Below, in pieces: positions 20,074-28,476 of a stretch of DNA of 64,000 bases (positions are counted from its first letter, which is position 1; every line of letters starts with the position of its first letter). The notes below the pieces were generated by a model that did no database searches, was not told the DNA's origin, and was given only the letters and a program-made list of their open reading frames with translations. Source of the DNA: Advenella kashmirensis W13003 (lineage in GTDB: Bacteria > Pseudomonadota > Gammaproteobacteria > Burkholderiales > Burkholderiaceae_B); assembly GCF_000506985.1 (NCBI RefSeq), contig NZ_KI650982.1, positions 186,001-250,000 of the forward strand, in the 5' to 3' direction. The translations under genes and the position numbers were made by a program.

Positions 20074-22158
20074 TTACTTCAGCGCTTCGCCACTTTGAGC
20101 GTGTTGCTCCAGCAGCGCAGCAGGTTGCCACGCCTGAGGCCGGCTCGACGTCGCGCCGAACTGCCTGATCGCACGCACGACATTGAACAGCCCGGCCTGT
20201 TGCGCATAATGCATAGGGCCGCCGCGATGCAGCGGGAAGCCATAGCCATTCAGATAAACGATATCGATGTCCGAAGCGCGTAACGCAATGCCTTCTTCAA
20301 GAATTTTGGCACCCTCATTGGCCAGCGCATATACACAACGCTCCACGATTTCCTGATCGCTGAAGCTGCGTGGCGTAACGCCCTTTTCCTTGCGGAACGT
20401 CTCGATCAGTGTCTCGACTTCCGGGTCTACATGGGGTTTGCGATCACCCGCAACATAGCGATACCAGCCGGCACCGGTCTTCTGCCCGAAGCGTCCGGCC
20501 TCGCACAGGCGGTCGGCCACCACTTCTTCGTAGCCTTGCGGGTTCGCTTCTTTCTTGCGTTTGCGAATCGCCCAGCCGATATCCAGCCCGGCCAGATCGC
20601 CTACACGATAGGGGCCCATGGCAAAACCAAAGCTCTCCAGCGCACGATCGACCTGCGACGGCGCTGCACCCTGCAACATGACCTCGTCCGCCGCATCACG
20701 ATAGGCGTACAGCATGCGATTGCCGATAAACCCGTCGCATACGCCGGATACCACCGGCTGTTTGCCGATTTTCTTGGCCATGTCGATACATGTGGCCAGC
20801 ACATCATTGGCGGTTTTCTCACCGCGCACAATTTCAAGCAACTTCATGACATTGGCCGGGCTGAAAAAATGCAGACCGATGACATCCTCCGGACGCTTGG
20901 TAAACGAAGCAATCTTGTCGACGTCCAGCGTTGAGGTATTGGAAGCCAGAATCGCACCGGGCTTGACTACGCGATCCAGTTCACGAAATACGACTTCCTT
21001 GACCCCCATGTCCTCGAATACGGCTTCGATCACCAGATCCACTTCATTGAGTGCATCATAGGACAAGGAAGTGCTCAGCAGATTCATGCGCTCTTCGACC
21101 TGTTCAGCCGTGATGCGCCCTTTTTTCATGGTGTTTTCGTAGTTCTTGCGAATCGTTGCCACACCACGCTGCAAGGCTTCTTCCTTCTGTTCGAGCAGAA
21201 TGACGGGAATGCCTGCATTCAGATAGTTCATGCTAATGCCGCCGCCCATGGTGCCTGCGCCGATGACGCCAACCAGTTTGATGGGGCGCAAGGCGATATC
21301 GGCCGCAATACCCGGGATTTTTGTAGCGGCGCGCTCGGCCGCAAACACGTGGCGCAGGGCCAGCGATTCGGGCGAAGTCAGCAGTTGCGTAAAGAGTTGC
21401 CGCTCCAGGGCCAGACCGTCATCAAAAGATTGATTGGTGCTGGCCGCCACGGCTTCAACGCAGGCTGCTGGTGCAGGAAAGCGCGCGGAAGCGGCCTTGA
21501 CCGCATTGCGTGCGTTCAGCAGCAACGCATCGGCATCCGCATCAGGCACGTTCAAGTCACGAATGCGTTTCAGGGGTGCATCGCTTCCCAGGCCTTTGGC
21601 AAACTCAACGGCAGCAGCCAGCGGATCAGTGTCAACGACTTTGTCAAACAAGGCGCTACCGGCAAACGCAGAGGCCTTGCTGATCTGACCGGACACGATC
21701 AGGTTAAGCGCCTTTTCCAGACCAAGCACGCGCGGCAACCGCTGGGTACCGCCGGCGCCAGGCAAAATGCCCAACTTGACTTCAGGCAAGCCGACTTTGG
21801 CGCCTGCGGCGGCGACGCGATAATGCGCACCCAGTGCCAGCTCCAGCCCGCCCCCAAGACACACACCATTGATCGCGGCCACAACCGGCTTGGCCGATTG
21901 CTCCAGCACCTCAATGACCGTGCGCAGCGTGGGTGCCTGCGAAGATTTAGGCGTACCGAATTCGGTCACATCGGCACCCGCCGAAAATGCACGCTCGGAA
22001 CCACTCAATACAATCGCGCGGACCGCAGCGCTGCCGTTGGCGCGATCGACGCCCTCGACAATCGCCTGACGCAAACCGTGGCCAAGACCGTTGACCGGGG
22101 GGTTATTGAATGTAATGACGGCAACCCCGTCCTTTTCTTCGTAAAAAGCGTGATCCAT
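20074..22158 (-). CDS. Enoyl-CoA hydratase / 3-hydroxyacyl-CoA dehydrogenase (FadB/PimF-like)
   Basis: Bifunctional beta-oxidation enzyme of 694 residues. The N-terminal crotonase domain (about 1-190) has [15 protein letters not shown] and [18 protein letters not shown]. The middle holds an NAD-binding dehydrogenase domain starting [20 protein letters not shown], with the [15 protein letters not shown] region. The C-terminal helical domain follows (GFIGNRML). The start [11 protein letters not shown] is preceded by AAGGAG, so the 19-residue upstream extension is not used. It heads the minus-strand run leading to thiolase, ligase, pcaIJ and pcaF, and is divergent from the two dehydrogenase genes. 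Confidence 0.93.
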   Translation of the reverse strand: MDHAFYEEKDGVAVITFNNPPVNGLGHGLRQAIVEGVDRANGSAAVRAIVLSGSERAFSAGADVTEFGTPKSSQAPTLRTVIEVLEQSAKPVVAAINGVCLGGGLELALGAHYRVAAAGAKVGLPEVKLGILPGAGGTQRLPRVLGLEKALNLIVSGQISKASAFAGSALFDKVVDTDPLAAAVEFAKGLGSDAPLKRIRDLNVPDADADALLLNARNAVKAASARFPAPAACVEAVAASTNQSFDDGLALERQLFTQLLTSPESLALRHVFAAERAATKIPGIAADIALRPIKLVGVIGAGTMGGGISMNYLNAGIPVILLEQKEEALQRGVATIRKNYENTMKKGRITAEQVEERMNLLSTSLSYDALNEVDLVIEAVFEDMGVKEVVFRELDRVVKPGAILASNTSTLDVDKIASFTKRPEDVIGLHFFSPANVMKLLEIVRGEKTANDVLATCIDMAKKIGKQPVVSGVCDGFIGNRMLYAYRDAADEVMLQGAAPSQVDRALESFGFAMGPYRVGDLAGLDIGWAIRKRKKEANPQGYEEVVADRLCEAGRFGQKTGAGWYRYVAGDRKPHVDPEVETLIETFRKEKGVTPRSFSDQEIVERCVYALANEGAKILEEGIALRASDIDIVYLNGYGFPLHRGGPMHYAQQAGLFNVVRAIRQFGATSSRPQAWQPAALLEQHAQSGEALK

Positions 22159-22505
22159 GGCGAGAAGTCTCCTTGTCTGGCCAGTTTGAAGGCATGACGA
22201 ACGGCTGCCGTGCATGATAGTTTTGCATAGCAGAATTGTTGCGCCGCGATTAATTTTTTGATGATACTCTGAGCGGGCATCGGGTGTAAAGCGATTTGTC
22301 GATTGGAAATATTTCCGTCATTTCCTCTTTTTCTCTTGCCTGAACTTTCCATTTTTGGAATAGCTGGCTATAATCAATTCCATAAAACGAATTTTAATTC
22401 CACAATGCAGAATTAATTGCGCATTTTCATCTTGTTCCACAGACAGAATCTGCGCAAAATAGCCATATGCATTTGCGGCTTAACAAACTAAAAGGAATAT
22501 CGTCC
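22159..22505. promoter_or_regulatory. Divergent control region between fadB-like and pimC-like operons
   Basis: AT-rich 347-bp region. A promoter for the rightward operon is plausible: TTTCCA (22346-22351), a 17-base spacer, then TATAAT (22369-22374). The inverted repeat TTCCATTTTTGGAA (22347-22360) overlaps its -35 element. An IclR-type palindrome lies at 22397-22413. These sites could control both directions. Confidence 0.55.
22397..22413. promoter_or_regulatory. Candidate IclR operator 1
   Basis: ATTCCACAATGCAGAAT has ATTC/GAAT arms around CACAATGCA. It agrees at 13 of 17 aligned bases with the complement of the site at 26538-26554, upstream of the nitronate monooxygenase operon. It lies about 20 bases downstream of the TATAAT, where a repressor would block transcription. 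Confidence 0.5.
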
Positions 22506-23702
22506 ATGGATATCCGCTACACCCCTGAACAAACGGCATTTCGCGAGTCAGTTCGCCAATTCCTGCAAACCGCGGTGCCTGCGTCGGTTCGCGACAAAAC
22601 CCATCAGTGCCTGCCCCTGTCCAAAGAGGAAAAGCAGCAATGGCAGCGCAGCCTGTACGCTCAGGGCTGGGGTGCGCCCTCATGGTCCAAGGAATTCGGC
22701 GGTACCGGCTGGGACGCTATCGAACGCCATATTTTCGAAGAAGAATGTGCCGCTTTCGGCGCCCCCGAACAACTGCCCTTCGGCTTGAAAATGGTCGCTC
22801 CCGTGATCCAGAAATACGGCAGCAAAGCGCAGCAGGATCGTTTCCTGCCCCGTATTCTGTCAGGTGAAGACTGGTGGTGTCAGGGATACTCGGAACCTGG
22901 CGCCGGTTCGGATCTGGCTTCGTTGAAGACAGCGGCGGTTCGTGATGGCGATGACTATATCGTCAATGGCCAGAAAACATGGACCACACTGGCCCAGTAC
23001 GCCGACTGGATATTTTGTCTGGTGCGCACCAATACGGAAGTGCGCAAGCAGGAAGGCATTTCATTTCTGCTGATCGATATGAAGACCCCGGGCATTACCG
23101 TGCGCCCCATCATTATGCTGGATGATGGGCATGAGGTAAACGAAGTCTGGTTCGAGAATGTCCGCGTTCCCGCCGCCAACCTGATCGGCGAGGAAAACAA
23201 AGGCTGGACTTATGCCAAATTTCTGCTGGGTCACGAACGCACCAACATTGCCCGGGTCGGTCGCTCCAAAGCCGCCCTGCAGCATGTGAAAGCAGCAGCG
23301 GCCCGGCAGATTGGCAATGACGGACAGCCGCTGCTGCAGGACGCCCGTTTTCGCGACCGGCTGGCGCAGGTCGAACTCGATCTGCTGGCACTGGAAATCA
23401 CCAACCTGAAGCTGGTATCACAGGAAGGCAGCCGTCACGCTCCCGGTCCTGAAGCATCCATTCTCAAAGTCAAAGGCTCCGAAATCCAGCAGGCGATCAC
23501 CGCACTGGCCTCGCAGGTTGCAGGCCCCTATGCTGCTGCGCGTATTCTGCCCAGCGATCCGCTGCACGATCTGTCCGCCGCGTTCCCCGAGTCCCAGGAA
23601 CATATGACGGCTCAGTATTTCAACTATCGCAAAACGACCATCTACGGTGGGTCCAATGAAGTGCAAAAAGGCATTATCTGCCGGATGATTCTGGGGCTGT
23701 AA
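22506..23702 (+). CDS. Acyl-CoA dehydrogenase, PimC-like large subunit
   Basis: FAD enzyme that puts a trans-2 double bond into an acyl-CoA, 398 residues from MDIRYTPEQ. AAGGA about ten bases upstream supports this start over the ATG at 22467. The layout is that of pimeloyl-CoA dehydrogenase large subunits: WSKEFGGTGWDAIERHIFEEE, the flavin segment CQGYSEPGAGSDLASLKTAA, WTTLAQYADWIF, and the C-terminal FNYRKTTIYGGSNEVQKGI. The glutamate found near the C-terminus of MCAD-like enzymes (YEGTSQ) is replaced here by YGGSNE, so the base must be elsewhere. A second dehydrogenase follows after 55 bases and is probably its partner. Confidence 0.88.
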   Translation: MDIRYTPEQTAFRESVRQFLQTAVPASVRDKTHQCLPLSKEEKQQWQRSLYAQGWGAPSWSKEFGGTGWDAIERHIFEEECAAFGAPEQLPFGLKMVAPVIQKYGSKAQQDRFLPRILSGEDWWCQGYSEPGAGSDLASLKTAAVRDGDDYIVNGQKTWTTLAQYADWIFCLVRTNTEVRKQEGISFLLIDMKTPGITVRPIIMLDDGHEVNEVWFENVRVPAANLIGEENKGWTYAKFLLGHERTNIARVGRSKAALQHVKAAAARQIGNDGQPLLQDARFRDRLAQVELDLLALEITNLKLVSQEGSRHAPGPEASILKVKGSEIQQAITALASQVAGPYAAARILPSDPLHDLSAAFPESQEHMTAQYFNYRKTTIYGGSNEVQKGIICRMILGL

Positions 23703-23757
23703 CGCCTCGCCATCCCTTTTCGACCACTGACACAGAATACGCTACGGAGTCATCCAA

Positions 23758-24924
23758 ATGGACTTTACCTTTACCGAAGAACAGCTCGCCCTGCAAGATA
23801 CCCTGACTCGCTTTGTCGAGAAAGATTACGCTTTCGAACAACGCCGCAAGAATCTCGCCGCCAACCGCCATTTCGATGAAGCGACCTGGCAGGCATTTGC
23901 CGAGCTGGGCATTCTGGCCCTGCCCTTTGCCGAAGAAGATGGCGGCCTGAACGGCACCCCCCTGGATACCTATCTGGTCATGCGGTCGCTGGCCCGGGGC
24001 CTGGTTCTTGAACCCTATATCAGCACGGTTGTGCTGTCGGGCACCTTTTTGCAACAGCACGCCACGGCAGAACAGCGCAGCGTGCTGATCCCGGCCATCG
24101 CCGACGGCTCGGCCCGCTTTGCCTTTGCCCACTACGATGTCGAATCCCGCTACGAGGAATCCCGCATCCAAACCCATGCGGCCAATCACGCCAATAAATG
24201 GATACTGAATGGCCACAAGGCCATGGTGATTGATGCGCCCGTATGCAATCACTGGCTGATCACGGCCAGAACATCCGGTGAACAACAGGACCAGAACGGG
24301 TTGTCCGTCTTTCTGGTCAAGGCCGACCACCCCGGTATTACCGTCAAATCGTATCAGTTGCATGACGGGCACCTGGCTGCCGATCTGATCCTCGACAATG
24401 TCGAACTGCAGCCGGAAGCGCTCATCGGCGCGGCCGACACGGCGTATCCTGCTATCATGCAAGCCCTGGCAGCCACCCATGCCGCCCTGGCCGCCGAAGC
24501 CGACGGCCTGATGGCTGCGCTGAACGATGCCACCCTGGAATACCTGAAGACCCGCAAGCAGTTTGGCGTGGCCATCGGCACATTCCAGGCCGTGCAACAT
24601 CGTATGGCAGACATGGCCATTGCCGCTGAACAGGCCACATCCATGGCCCTGCTGGCCGCCATCAGCCAATCGGCTGATGATCCTCAGGAGCGGATTCTGA
24701 AAGCGTCCGGCGCCCGGGCGTTGCTGGCCCGGCTGGCCCGTCAGGTAGGCGAAGAAGCCGTTCAGTTGCACGGCGGGATGGGCGTAACCGATGAACTGGT
24801 GGTGGCCCATTATTTCAAACGTGTTACCGTGCTGAACACTCAATACGGCGACGCAGACTTCCATTTGAAGCGATATAGTGATAGTTTGCTGACATTTAAT
24901 CAAGGAGAGCAGGCCCACGCCTGA
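23758..24924 (+). CDS. Acyl-CoA dehydrogenase, PimD-like small subunit
   Basis: A 388-residue member of the acyl-CoA dehydrogenase superfamily beginning MDFTFTEEQLALQDTLTRFVEKDYAFEQRRK, a style typical of PimD-type subunits. Family landmarks include LALPFAEEDGGLNG, FAHYDVESRYEESRI and FGVAIGTFQAVQHRMADM. The C-terminal region reads LNTQYGDADFHLKR, without the usual catalytic glutamate motif. It follows the PimC-like gene directly, so an alpha2beta2 complex is likely. The thioesterase gene begins 15 bases after its stop. Role in dicarboxyl-CoA oxidation is inferred from context. Confidence 0.85.
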   Translation: MDFTFTEEQLALQDTLTRFVEKDYAFEQRRKNLAANRHFDEATWQAFAELGILALPFAEEDGGLNGTPLDTYLVMRSLARGLVLEPYISTVVLSGTFLQQHATAEQRSVLIPAIADGSARFAFAHYDVESRYEESRIQTHAANHANKWILNGHKAMVIDAPVCNHWLITARTSGEQQDQNGLSVFLVKADHPGITVKSYQLHDGHLAADLILDNVELQPEALIGAADTAYPAIMQALAATHAALAAEADGLMAALNDATLEYLKTRKQFGVAIGTFQAVQHRMADMAIAAEQATSMALLAAISQSADDPQERILKASGARALLARLARQVGEEAVQLHGGMGVTDELVVAHYFKRVTVLNTQYGDADFHLKRYSDSLLTFNQGEQAHA

Positions 24925-24939
24925 AGAAACACCCGAATC

Positions 24940-25365
24940 ATGACTGACCAGACACTTCCAGAACACTATCGCCCGTTAAACCGCTTCAGCTCTTTCTCTG
25001 ACCTGACCGGACCCTTTTATGAAAAAGTGGTCGACGGCCGCCATATCGGCATCGGCATCCGGGTCGAGGAGTCTCATCTGAACAAAGTGGGCGTTGCGCA
25101 CGGCGGGCTGATCATGACTGTCGCAGACAATGCCTTTGGTGATGCCATTCTCAATGCCAACGAGGAACCCGTCTCCTTTGTCACGATGTCACTGACCTGC
25201 GAATTCATGTCTGCAGTCCATGCGGGCGACTGGCTGGAAGCCACGGTCGATATTCAACGCAAAGGCAAGCGGGTCGTCTTTGCCAACTGTGATCTTCGCG
25301 TGGGGGACAAAAAAGTGGCGTTCGCAACGGCGCTTTTTTCCATGATCAACACAACTAAAGCCTGA
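24940..25365 (+). CDS. PaaI-type hotdog acyl-CoA thioesterase
   Basis: Hydrolyses acyl-CoA thioesters, probably to release CoA from dead-end intermediates. The 141-residue single hotdog domain has HLNKVGVAHGGLIMTVADNAFGDAI (about 44-68), the family core helix, followed by VSFVTMSLTCEFMSAVHAGDWLEATVDI. It is the last gene of the dehydrogenase operon. A 10-bp hairpin lies beyond it. The acyl substrate is unknown. Confidence 0.87.
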   Translation: MTDQTLPEHYRPLNRFSSFSDLTGPFYEKVVDGRHIGIGIRVEESHLNKVGVAHGGLIMTVADNAFGDAILNANEEPVSFVTMSLTCEFMSAVHAGDWLEATVDIQRKGKRVVFANCDLRVGDKKVAFATALFSMINTTKA

Positions 25366-25393
25366 GATCAGTCCGATGGCGCCTGAGCGCAAT

Positions 25394-25424
25394 GGCCGAT
25401 CCCGTCGTGCCCGAGGGATCGGCC
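25394..25424. terminator. Hairpin between convergent thioesterase and iclR genes
   Basis: GGCCGATCCC (25394-25403) and GGGATCGGCC (25415-25424) form a perfect 10-bp stem with an 11-base loop, and no T run on either side. It is a possible transcript end for the thioesterase operon. Confidence 0.5.
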
Positions 25425-25431
25425 GATTCAG

Positions 25432-25527
25432 CCCGCCTCAGGCATGAGAACGGGTCCGGCCCGGCTCAGACGGGATCATTAACCTGCCCCGCTCAGACGA
25501 AACGACTACCCCGCCGGCTCAGGCGGG
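25432..25527. repeat. Cluster of four CCCG-CTCAG-type short repeats
   Basis: CCCGCCTCAGGC (25432), CCCGGCTCAGACGGG (25460-25474), CCCCGCTCAGACGA (25487-25500) and CCGGCTCAGGCGGG (from 25514) recur every 22-28 bases. The last copy covers the iclR stop codon. No function is known to me. Confidence 0.5.
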
Positions 25528-26340
25528 CTGACCGACGGTTTCCTTCAGCCTGCGCACGATGTCCAGTAATTTGGGCCGCGCCTCATCCAGCAGGAACGAT
25601 TCGGACAAATGAAAAGACGGTCCGCCGCAACTGATCGCCATCACCGGAAACTGACGGCCCAGGTCCAGCCCAACCGCAATGGCATTGACATCCTTTTGCC
25701 AGTCTCCGAACGAACACGTGCAGCCCAGTCTTTCATAATCACTCAGGGATGACGCAATGCCGACCATTAAGGCATCGCTCGCCTGTTCATCCAGTTCGCG
25801 AACACGCCCGAAAATCTCTTCGCGCTCCTGCAGGGGAATTTCCGCCAGATAAGCACGGCCCATTGCAGTAGAGACAATGGGAATCCTGGCGCCCACATCC
25901 ATACTGAGCGTAAGCGCCGAGCGACTGCGGCAATTTTCCAGATACAGCATGGACAGCCGGTCTCGTGTTCCCAGAGTGACCATGCCCTGGGTTTCGTCGG
26001 CCAATGTCTGCATGAGCGGGCGCGCGACCTGACGAATATCCAGCTTGGCCAGCAGGCCCACGCCAAGCGAAAGCGTCGCCATGCCCAGTTGATACTTGCT
26101 ACTTTCCTCATCGTGCGTCAGATAGCCAAGCCGGGTGAGCGTATATGTAATACGCGACACGGTTGACTTGGGCAATTTGCAGCGTTGCGCAATCTCCTGA
26201 TTGCCCAGCACTTTATTGCCCGAGCGGAAGCAGGCAAGCACATCCAGGCCCCGAGCGATTGCCGTGATGAAATGTCGGTCATCCTCATATTGATTGGCAA
26301 GAGGCGGCTTATTAATGGTTTTCCGGATATCAGCGGTCAT
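25519..26340 (-). CDS. IclR-family transcriptional regulator
   Basis: A 273-residue regulator. The N-terminal winged helix (about 18-80) has ITAIARGLDVLACFRSGNKVLGNQEIAQRCKLPKSTVSRITYTLTRLGYL. The effector domain contains the family stretch VGARIPIVSTAMGRAYLAEIP and ends with GCTCSFGDWQKDVNAIAVGLDL...VMAISCGGPSFHL. An ATG at 26340 is preferred to the longer form starting at 26415, because the family normally has about 20-30 residues before the helix. It is divergent from the nitronate monooxygenase operon. Palindromes in the shared region and before the pimC-like gene make both operons likely targets. Confidence 0.92.
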   Translation of the reverse strand: MTADIRKTINKPPLANQYEDDRHFITAIARGLDVLACFRSGNKVLGNQEIAQRCKLPKSTVSRITYTLTRLGYLTHDEESSKYQLGMATLSLGVGLLAKLDIRQVARPLMQTLADETQGMVTLGTRDRLSMLYLENCRSRSALTLSMDVGARIPIVSTAMGRAYLAEIPLQEREEIFGRVRELDEQASDALMVGIASSLSDYERLGCTCSFGDWQKDVNAIAVGLDLGRQFPVMAISCGGPSFHLSESFLLDEARPKLLDIVRRLKETVGQPA

Positions 26341-26444
26341 AAGTAAAAAGCGTCTGAAAATTCCAATACGCAGAATAAACAATAAAAGATGGTGTACGGC
26401 CCAAAAAGGATCCACGACGAGCCCGATATCGTAATAATACCCGT

Positions 26445-26461
26445 TTTATACGGTGTATAAA
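26445..26461. promoter_or_regulatory. Palindrome in iclR promoter region
   Basis: TTTATAC (26445-26451), GGT, GTATAAA (26455-26461): a perfect 7+7 inverted repeat about 105 bases upstream of the iclR start. A candidate autoregulatory operator. Confidence 0.5.
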
Positions 26462-26537
26462 CAGAAAATTTCGTTGCCCCACGCTTCAGAGTAGTCTATT
26501 ATAAGGCCTGACCGATAAACTGGAAATATGAGTTTTG

Positions 26538-26554
26538 TACCGCATTGCGGAATA
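26538..26554. promoter_or_regulatory. Candidate IclR operator 2
   Basis: TACCGCATTGCGGAATA contains the perfect 11-base palindrome CCGCATTGCGG (26540-26550). Its complement matches the site at 22397-22413 at 13 of 17 positions. Confidence 0.55.
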
Positions 26555-26709
26555 TTATTTCAGTTTTCACCATCCAGACGGCTTCGCACGTTCACACTGC
26601 GCCCGCCGGTTGCGCCGCCGACGTCCGCCTCGGCGATTTTCGTATCCGGCCGATGCCCAGCTTCTCTGTTGCCGGCTACAACTGACCCTTTCTGATCGAG
26701 GTTGTTTTC

Positions 26710-27678
26710 ATGACTCATTCTGTCGTACAAGCATTGCGCGCCCAAATGACGCTCCCCGTGATCTGCTCGCCCATGTTCATCGTGTCCAATCCCAATATGG
26801 TCATCGAGCAGTGCAAAAGCGGTCTGATCGGCTCATTTCCGGCTCTGAACGCGCGCCCTGCTTCATTGCTTGATGAGTGGCTGGCCCATATTACCAACAC
26901 ACTGGACGAGGAACGCAAGCAACACCCAGACCGCAAAATCGCCCCGTTTGCAGTCAATCAAATCATTCATACCTCGAATGACCGGCTCGAACACGATATG
27001 CAAACCTGCGAAAAATACCGGGTGCCCATCATCATCACCAGCCTGCGCGCGCCCACCGATGTGGCCCATGCGGTCCACGGCTGGGGCGGCCTGGTCTTTC
27101 ATGACGTTACCACTATTCGTCACGCCGAAAAAGCGCTTGAGGCCGGAGTTGACGGCCTGATCCTGGTGGCCGCCGGCGCTGGCGGCCATGCCGGCACGCT
27201 CAGTCCATTCGCACTGGTGTCCGAGGTGCGCAAATTCTACGACGGCCCGATTATTCTGTCCGGTTCAATCACCAGCGGCGATGCCATTCTTGCAGCGCAA
27301 GCCATGGGCGCCGATTTTGCCTATATTGGCACCCGCTTCATTGCCAGCCAGGAAGCCAACGCCGATCCGCGTTACAAGCAAATGATTGTCGACACCACAG
27401 CCAAGGATATTTTATACACGCCCTTTTTCACCGGCATTCCAGGCAACTACCTGACCCCCAGCATCACCGCCTCCGGGCTGGACCCACAGAATCTGAACGT
27501 GGAAGAAAAATCTTCCACCAATTTCGGCTCGACCCGGGTCAAGGCCTGGAAAGATGTATGGGGCGCAGGCCAGGGTGTGGGCACGATTGATTCGATTGAT
27601 CCGGTTGCCACCATCGCCCAGCGCATGCAACAGGAATACGATGCCGCACGCCAGCGCCTTGCCGGCGACAGCCGCTAA
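26710..27678 (+). CDS. Nitronate monooxygenase-family FMN enzyme
   Basis: TIM-barrel FMN protein of 322 residues related to 2-nitropropane dioxygenase. Landmarks are the start LPVICSPMFIVSNPNMVIEQCKSGLIGSFPALNARP, the central phosphate-binding stretch LILVAAGAGGHAGTLSPFALV, and ILSGSITSGDAILAAQAMGADFAYIGTRFIA. The family oxidises alkyl nitronates; some members act on other activated carbanions. It is the first gene of an operon with enoyl-CoA hydratase (15 bases on) and acyl-CoA dehydrogenase, so it may act on a nitro or unsaturated acid rather than in general detoxification. That last point is inference. Confidence 0.88.
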   Translation: MTHSVVQALRAQMTLPVICSPMFIVSNPNMVIEQCKSGLIGSFPALNARPASLLDEWLAHITNTLDEERKQHPDRKIAPFAVNQIIHTSNDRLEHDMQTCEKYRVPIIITSLRAPTDVAHAVHGWGGLVFHDVTTIRHAEKALEAGVDGLILVAAGAGGHAGTLSPFALVSEVRKFYDGPIILSGSITSGDAILAAQAMGADFAYIGTRFIASQEANADPRYKQMIVDTTAKDILYTPFFTGIPGNYLTPSITASGLDPQNLNVEEKSSTNFGSTRVKAWKDVWGAGQGVGTIDSIDPVATIAQRMQQEYDAARQRLAGDSR

Positions 27679-27693
27679 CCCAGGAGCCCGAGG

Positions 27694-28443
27694 ATGACAA
27701 ATAATACAGACACCACATTACTGAGTGACGTGAGCGATCGGGTTCTGACCCTCACGATCAACCGACCCGCACAGAAAAATGCCCTGGATAGCGCGACCTA
27801 TGCAGCCCTGACCCACGCTTTGCAACAGGCCAGCGCAAGAGAAGACCTGAACGCGATTGTGCTGACCGGCGCGGGCAGTTATTTTACGGCTGGCAACGAC
27901 TTGCACGATTTCGTCAAAGCACCCGAAGGCGCCAGTCCGGGCCTGACTTTTTTGAAAGCCATTAGCAAGGTCAATATCCCCATTATTGCCGCTGTCGAAG
28001 GCGGTGCCGTGGGAATCGGTGTCACCATGCTGCTGCATTGCGATTTTGTGATTGCAGGCAGCGGCGCACAGTTGCGCATTCCATTTGTACCGCTGGGACT
28101 GTGCCCGGAAGGTGCCTCCAGCCTGCTATTGGCGCGCTACGTAGGTATTCGCAAAGCCAATGAATGGCTTTATCGCGGCACGCCCTTCTCGGCAGAAGAC
28201 GCCCAGCAGGCCGGACTGATCAATCGCGTAGTGGTGGCCGGCGAAGCGCTCGACACCGCCATGACCCTGGCCCGCGAGATGGCAAGCCAGTCCCGGCTGG
28301 CCCTGACCAGCACCAAGGCGCTGCTGCAGCGCGCCTCGGCCGACGAGGTCGCCGTAACACTGGACGCCGAACGGGACCTGTTCGCACAATGCCTGGCCTC
28401 GCCCGAAGCCAGGGCTGCATTCAACCGATTTTTGACCAAATAA
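27694..28443 (+). CDS. Enoyl-CoA hydratase/isomerase family protein
   Basis: A 249-residue crotonase-fold enzyme. The oxyanion-hole segments are AGSYFTAGNDLHDFV (about 64-78) and AAVEGGAVGIGVTMLLHCDFVIAGSGAQLRIPFVPLGLCPEGASSLLLARYVG (about 100-150). The acidic residue in CPEGAS occupies the position of the second catalytic glutamate region. It sits between the nitronate monooxygenase and acyl-CoA dehydrogenase genes and should act in the same acyl-CoA route. Hydratase and isomerase cannot be told apart here. Confidence 0.9.
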   Translation: MTNNTDTTLLSDVSDRVLTLTINRPAQKNALDSATYAALTHALQQASAREDLNAIVLTGAGSYFTAGNDLHDFVKAPEGASPGLTFLKAISKVNIPIIAAVEGGAVGIGVTMLLHCDFVIAGSGAQLRIPFVPLGLCPEGASSLLLARYVGIRKANEWLYRGTPFSAEDAQQAGLINRVVVAGEALDTAMTLAREMASQSRLALTSTKALLQRASADEVAVTLDAERDLFAQCLASPEARAAFNRFLTK

Positions 28444-28476
28444 GATACATCATTTTTACAAGGATAAAATACCGCC

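Larger units (their letters stand above)
26341..26709. promoter_or_regulatory. Divergent control region between iclR and the nitronate monooxygenase operon
   Basis: A 369-bp region with no gene. It contains two palindromes, listed separately at 26445-26461 and 26538-26554, and AT-rich stretches suitable for promoters in both directions. The exact transcription starts could not be fixed. Confidence 0.55.

Noticed and set aside
23674-24966. A 430-codon open frame antisense to the PimD-like gene
   Set aside because: It mirrors a well-supported acyl-CoA dehydrogenase, contains no recognisable motif and has no ribosome binding site.
25432-25527. CRISPR-like array
   Set aside because: The repeats are only about 12-15 bases and imperfect, spacers are too short, and no cas genes are present.
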